NCBI GenBank assembly: GCA_025354965.1
Contig: JANXLW010000167.1
Coordinates: 1 to 13,156 of the forward strand
Direction of reading: 5' to 3'
Source: Betaproteobacteria bacterium
GTDB taxonomy: Bacteria; Pseudomonadota; Gammaproteobacteria; Burkholderiales; Burkholderiaceae_C
Length of the DNA: 13,156 nt
Shown here: positions 13,059 through 13,156 of the stretch, piece after piece
How positions within the stretch are numbered: the first letter of the stretch is position 1
Layout of the letters: each line of letters starts with the position of its first letter
Program-made: the position numbers and the translations under genes
The notes under the pieces: generated by a model
What the model saw: the letters and a program-made list of their open reading frames with translations, nothing else
Databases searched by the model: none
What the model was told of the DNA's origin: nothing

Positions 13059-13156
13059 ATGATGCCCCGCCCTACCCAGTCTCCATCCATCTCCTGCGTG
13101 ATCCCGGCCTTCAATGAGGCGCGCAACCTGCGCACGGTTCCGTTTGTGCTGCAGAT
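13059..13156 (+). CDS. Family-2 glycosyltransferase, N-terminal fragment (continues beyond window)
   Basis: Only the first 32 codons are present. After MMPRPTQSPS the sequence SISCVIPAFNEARNL is the first beta strand and nucleotide-sugar-binding loop of GT-A fold, family-2 glycosyltransferases (VIPAFNE motif). These transfer sugar from a nucleotide- or polyprenyl-linked donor, often in polyisoprenyl-phosphate glycosylation or cell-envelope work. The subtype cannot be told from this much. The start could be the ATG at 13059 or the next ATG at 13062; neither has a Shine-Dalgarno. The start is only about 15 bases after the psiF terminator, so its own promoter must overlap the terminator, or the message has almost no leader. 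TTGCCC-18-CATGAT (13023-13052) is a weak candidate. Confidence 0.75.
   Translation, partial: MMPRPTQSPSISCVIPAFNEARNLRTVPFVLQ

Overview
This 13.2 kb window looks like ordinary, gene-dense chromosome of a Gram-negative betaproteobacterium, most likely Burkholderiales/Comamonadaceae (Rhodoferax- or Polaromonas-like). That placement is an inference from the style of the ArgS, DsbA, LptB and RpoN proteins, the lptA-lptB-rpoN gene order, and a GC-rich palindromic intergenic element of a kind I associate with Comamonadaceae. I see no tRNA, rRNA, CRISPR array, insertion sequence, prophage or plasmid gene. No gene-free stretch exceeds about 150 bases.

Layout. (1) 1-2957 is an accessory-type metabolic/regulatory patch. 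On the minus strand are an NAD(P)-binding SDR/epimerase-like gene and, downstream of it, an Acg-family (nitroreductase-like) Tat/lipoprotein gene that seems to have lost its middle in frame. They are divergent from a LysR-type regulator, which is followed by a small NTF2/SnoaL-like gene on the plus strand. The 104-base divergent spacer holds nested palindromes arranged as two face-to-face promoters. (2) 2982-3704 is an RraA-like (HMG-aldolase-fold) gene. (3) 3779-7828, minus strand, is a tightly coupled run: rpoN (sigma-54), a THUMP-type RNA methyltransferase, a PIN-domain nuclease, and a UPF0149/YecA-like SEC-C protein. Each junction is a 4-base GTGA or ATGA overlap. (4) 7921-9338 is lptA-lptB (LPS transport), also with a GTGA overlap, separated from rpoN by a palindromic repeat. 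(5) 9452-12481, minus strand, is argS, a SPOR-domain membrane protein and a DsbA-type thiol oxidoreductase. (6) 12632-12985, plus strand, is a periplasmic two-repeat PsiF protein with a candidate sigma-54 promoter and a strong terminator. (7) From 13059 a family-2 glycosyltransferase begins and leaves the window.

How the parts relate. Most of the minus-strand block is envelope or translation housekeeping: tRNA charging, septal SPOR protein, disulfide formation, LPS transport, the alternative sigma factor, then RNA modification. The overlap-coupled methyltransferase-PIN-SEC-C trio after rpoN, with no antitoxin beside the PIN gene and none of the usual hpf/ptsN genes after rpoN, is the most interesting arrangement. 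It could be an RNA- or ribosome-linked module, but nothing in the sequence proves this. No clearly new defence or mobile system is visible. The better leads are the internally deleted Acg protein, the symmetrical divergent promoter, the two sigma-54-like sites and the palindromic repeat.
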